Shown here one piece after another: positions 62,099-64,000 of a stretch of 64,000 bases of DNA. The stretch covers positions 992,001 through 1,056,000 of the forward strand of contig NC_071646.1 of assembly GCF_014839835.1 (NCBI RefSeq), read 5' to 3'. Source of the DNA: Dryobates pubescens (lineage: Eukaryota > Chordata > Aves > Piciformes > Picidae). The notes under the pieces were generated by a model. The model saw only the letters and a list, made by a program, of their open reading frames with translations. It did not search any database and was not told the DNA's origin. The position numbers and the translations under genes are program-made. Each line of letters begins with the position of its first letter. Positions within the stretch are counted from its first letter, which is position 1.

Positions 62099-64000
62099 TC
62101 ATGGCAACGTCAGTCTTCTGTCCTTGTCACTGGGTCTGGAGGGCACCTGAGCTTGGAGTTGCTTTTCTGAGATTCTTGCTTTGTCCTGCACTGTTCTTTG
62201 AGTGTAAAAAAGAATGTAGGCCTGGGTTTTGCACACCTCCTCCACGCTACATACATTCAGTTTGGAGTCGTTGCAGTGGACCCAGAACCCTAGGAGGGAG
62301 CAGAGGGAGAAAGAGGACATTAGGATGGGAGACAGAATTCCTCCTGGCTGCAGGGTGGAACTGTTCACAGCAAACACCCCCAGAGGAGAGCAGGCAGCAG
62401 CTCTTACCTCTTCCCCTACAGAGGCTCTGGGATGGATTTTTCTCCTCTAAAACCCTTTTGGTGGTTTCTGTGCCGTTTAGAACAAAAAAACCCAACCCCA
62501 AACAACTGATAAATTAACCAATTGTATTGGAGAGCCTAAAAACTCAGTTAGGGAACTAAAAGCAAAGCAAAAAGCTGTTCCCTGGGGACAGCCAATTTGT
62601 ACCTCTTTCTCCACAAGTCAGAAGGCAGAGTCAATACTAATTCAGCTGCAGAAAAGAGGCTGCTGGAGCCTCACAAAACCCCTGCGGATGTTACTCGTGA
62701 ATAGTTCCTGTCCAGTTTCAAAACACTTTCTGTTTATCTCATCATCCCAAGGATACTGAGAAAAGCCACCCAGCTGGAGCAGCTCCACAGAGCTCCAGCT
62801 CAGGAGAAAATGAAGCATTCATGCCTGCTAACAGCAGCAATCAAAAGGCATCCCAGAGGGCCATGAAGCACAGAGCAGCAAGCTGCGGCTTGATGCAGAG
62901 GCAGGGTAAAAATACCACCGCGGCCAAAGCAAGGCAGAGCCGCTCCTGGCAGAGCCTCCTGGGGGGACAAACCACCCAAAGGCCAGGAGATTGGGCTTCC
63001 AACACCTCTGCTCACCAGAGCTTTACCAACCCACTCTGGCTACGGCATAAAACACGAGTAGCTTGCATTCTGCTCCCCCGGAACAAGGCACACGCACCTC
63101 CCTCTGTGTTGTAGCAATATGCTGTGTAGTGTCCTGAGCCAAACCCTTTCCCGTGATGCATCACCACAGCGGAGAGGTCATAGACAAAGGTCTCTTTGTC
63201 AAGAGAGGAGAGAGAGTCCCTGCAGCAGTAAGGTTCCATGTTTAATACCTGGTCAAAGAGGACATGGACCCCAATCTTCTCACGGTGATTGCGTTCAGAC
63301 CACCTGCAAACACAAGGGCAGGAATCAAAGCCTCGGGCTCCTGCTTCCCGGCAGCGGCTCAGGGCTGCGGGGAGCTGCGCACAGGAGCGGCCCCTGCTCA
63401 GGGGCCCCGAGGAGCTTTGGGGGTCAAGTTGGCATCACAGAAGTTTTTCCACACAGATTGCATTGGGTTAGAAGGGACCCTCAAAGCCTCAGCTTGTCCA
63501 ACCCCCCCTGCACTCAGCAGGGACACCTCCAGCTAGAGCAGGCTGCCCAGGGCCACATCAAGTCTGATCTTGAATGTCTCCAGAGACAGAGCCTCAACCT
63601 CCTCCCTGGGCAGCCTGTTCCAGTCTCTCACCACCCTCATTGTGCAGAACTTCCTCCTGATGTCCAACCTAAATCTCCCCTGCTAGAGCAGGCTGCTCAC
63701 AGCCCCCAGCAACCTGACCTGGAATGGGTCCAGGGATGGGGCATCTCCCACCCCTCTGGGCAACCTGGGCCAGGCTCTTGCCATGCTCAGTAGAAAACAT
63801 TTCTTCCTTAGGTGACCTGATGCTGGGGAGAATGCATTACCCTGAGAGAAGCTGCAGGTCCACACTTCCTTCCCCAAGCCAGAGGTAGGTCACTTCCCTG
63901 GCACCACCACGTGTGCCTCACTCACCTGAATCGTTTAAGGTGCAGCCGGAGGACCTGAGGTAGTCTGTAGATCATTAACTGCTTCTTAGCTTCACTCAGA
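62099..64000 (-). CDS. USP49: Ubiquitin carboxyl-terminal hydrolase 49, 3' part
   Basis: Three minus-strand exons are visible: one from beyond 64000 to 63926, then 63303-63098 and 62289-62099 (stop). Phases agree. The first encodes [20 protein letters not shown] and KRFR; the second [19 protein letters not shown] and the catalytic-histidine box [17 protein letters not shown]; the third [20 protein letters not shown], with the third catalytic-triad residue in the CND segment. This is the C-terminal half of the USP catalytic core. The match to USP49 is nearly residue for residue; its paralogue USP44 is less likely given synteny. The cysteine box and zinc-finger UBP domain lie outside the window. 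USP49 is a nuclear deubiquitinase reported to act on histone H2B. Confidence 0.95.
63440..63825 (-). mobile_element. CR1 LINE 3' fragments, adjoining
   Basis: Reverse CR1 in a USP49 intron. CCTGCTAGAGCAGGCTGCTC marks a junction at about 63680 where a second segment repeats the GTCCAGGGATGGGGCATCTC region, so this is either two insertions or an internal duplication. Confidence 0.9.

Overview
The window is vertebrate nuclear DNA and almost certainly avian. More than twenty CR1-type LINE fragments are scattered through it in both orientations, introns are short, GC is high with minisatellites, and there is a small cluster of bird-type LTR remnants. The gene order matches the human 6p21.1 interval TFEB - PGC - FRS3 - PRICKLE4 - TOMM6 - USP49, with matching relative orientations. 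The compact, GC-rich character suggests a microchromosome (inference).

Layout, left to right: (1) 1-1.45 kb, a CpG-rich island holding a plausible noncoding first exon on the minus strand, by synteny perhaps the TFEB promoter. (2) 1.4-3.0 kb, two minisatellites. (3) 3.5-14.3 kb, two complete nine-exon progastricsin (PGC) genes in tandem on the minus strand, 387 and 388 codons; the left copy has an altered flap loop. (4) 17.2-30.5 kb, FRS3 on the minus strand, five coding exons and 497 codons, with a possible long 3' UTR and a CpG-rich 5' exon. (5) 32.5-40.75 kb, PRICKLE4 on the plus strand, seven coding exons, with a weakly conserved PET region, three LIM domains and a C-terminal CaaX-like CSVS. 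(6) 40.9-45.9 kb, a thirteen-exon minus-strand gene whose C-terminus matches periphilin-1 and whose exon phases agree throughout. This is the least expected gene here. (7) 48.1-54.2 kb, LTR-element remnants including one with a gag-like region. (8) 54.4-55.3 kb, a hairpin-bearing 60-bp minisatellite ending just upstream of the ETS/CRE promoter of TOMM6 (plus strand, 74 codons). (9) 62.1-64 kb, the last exons of USP49 on the minus strand, running off the right edge.

The genes do not form one pathway. PGC makes a secreted gastric aspartic protease. FRS3 is a membrane-anchored FGF/neurotrophin receptor adaptor. PRICKLE4 is a LIM protein of the planar-polarity family. The periphilin-like protein may relate to HUSH-type silencing. 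TOMM6 is a subunit of the mitochondrial import pore, and USP49 is a nuclear deubiquitinase. Exon coordinates were set by hand from splice consensus, reading phase and remembered family sequences; no alignment software was run.
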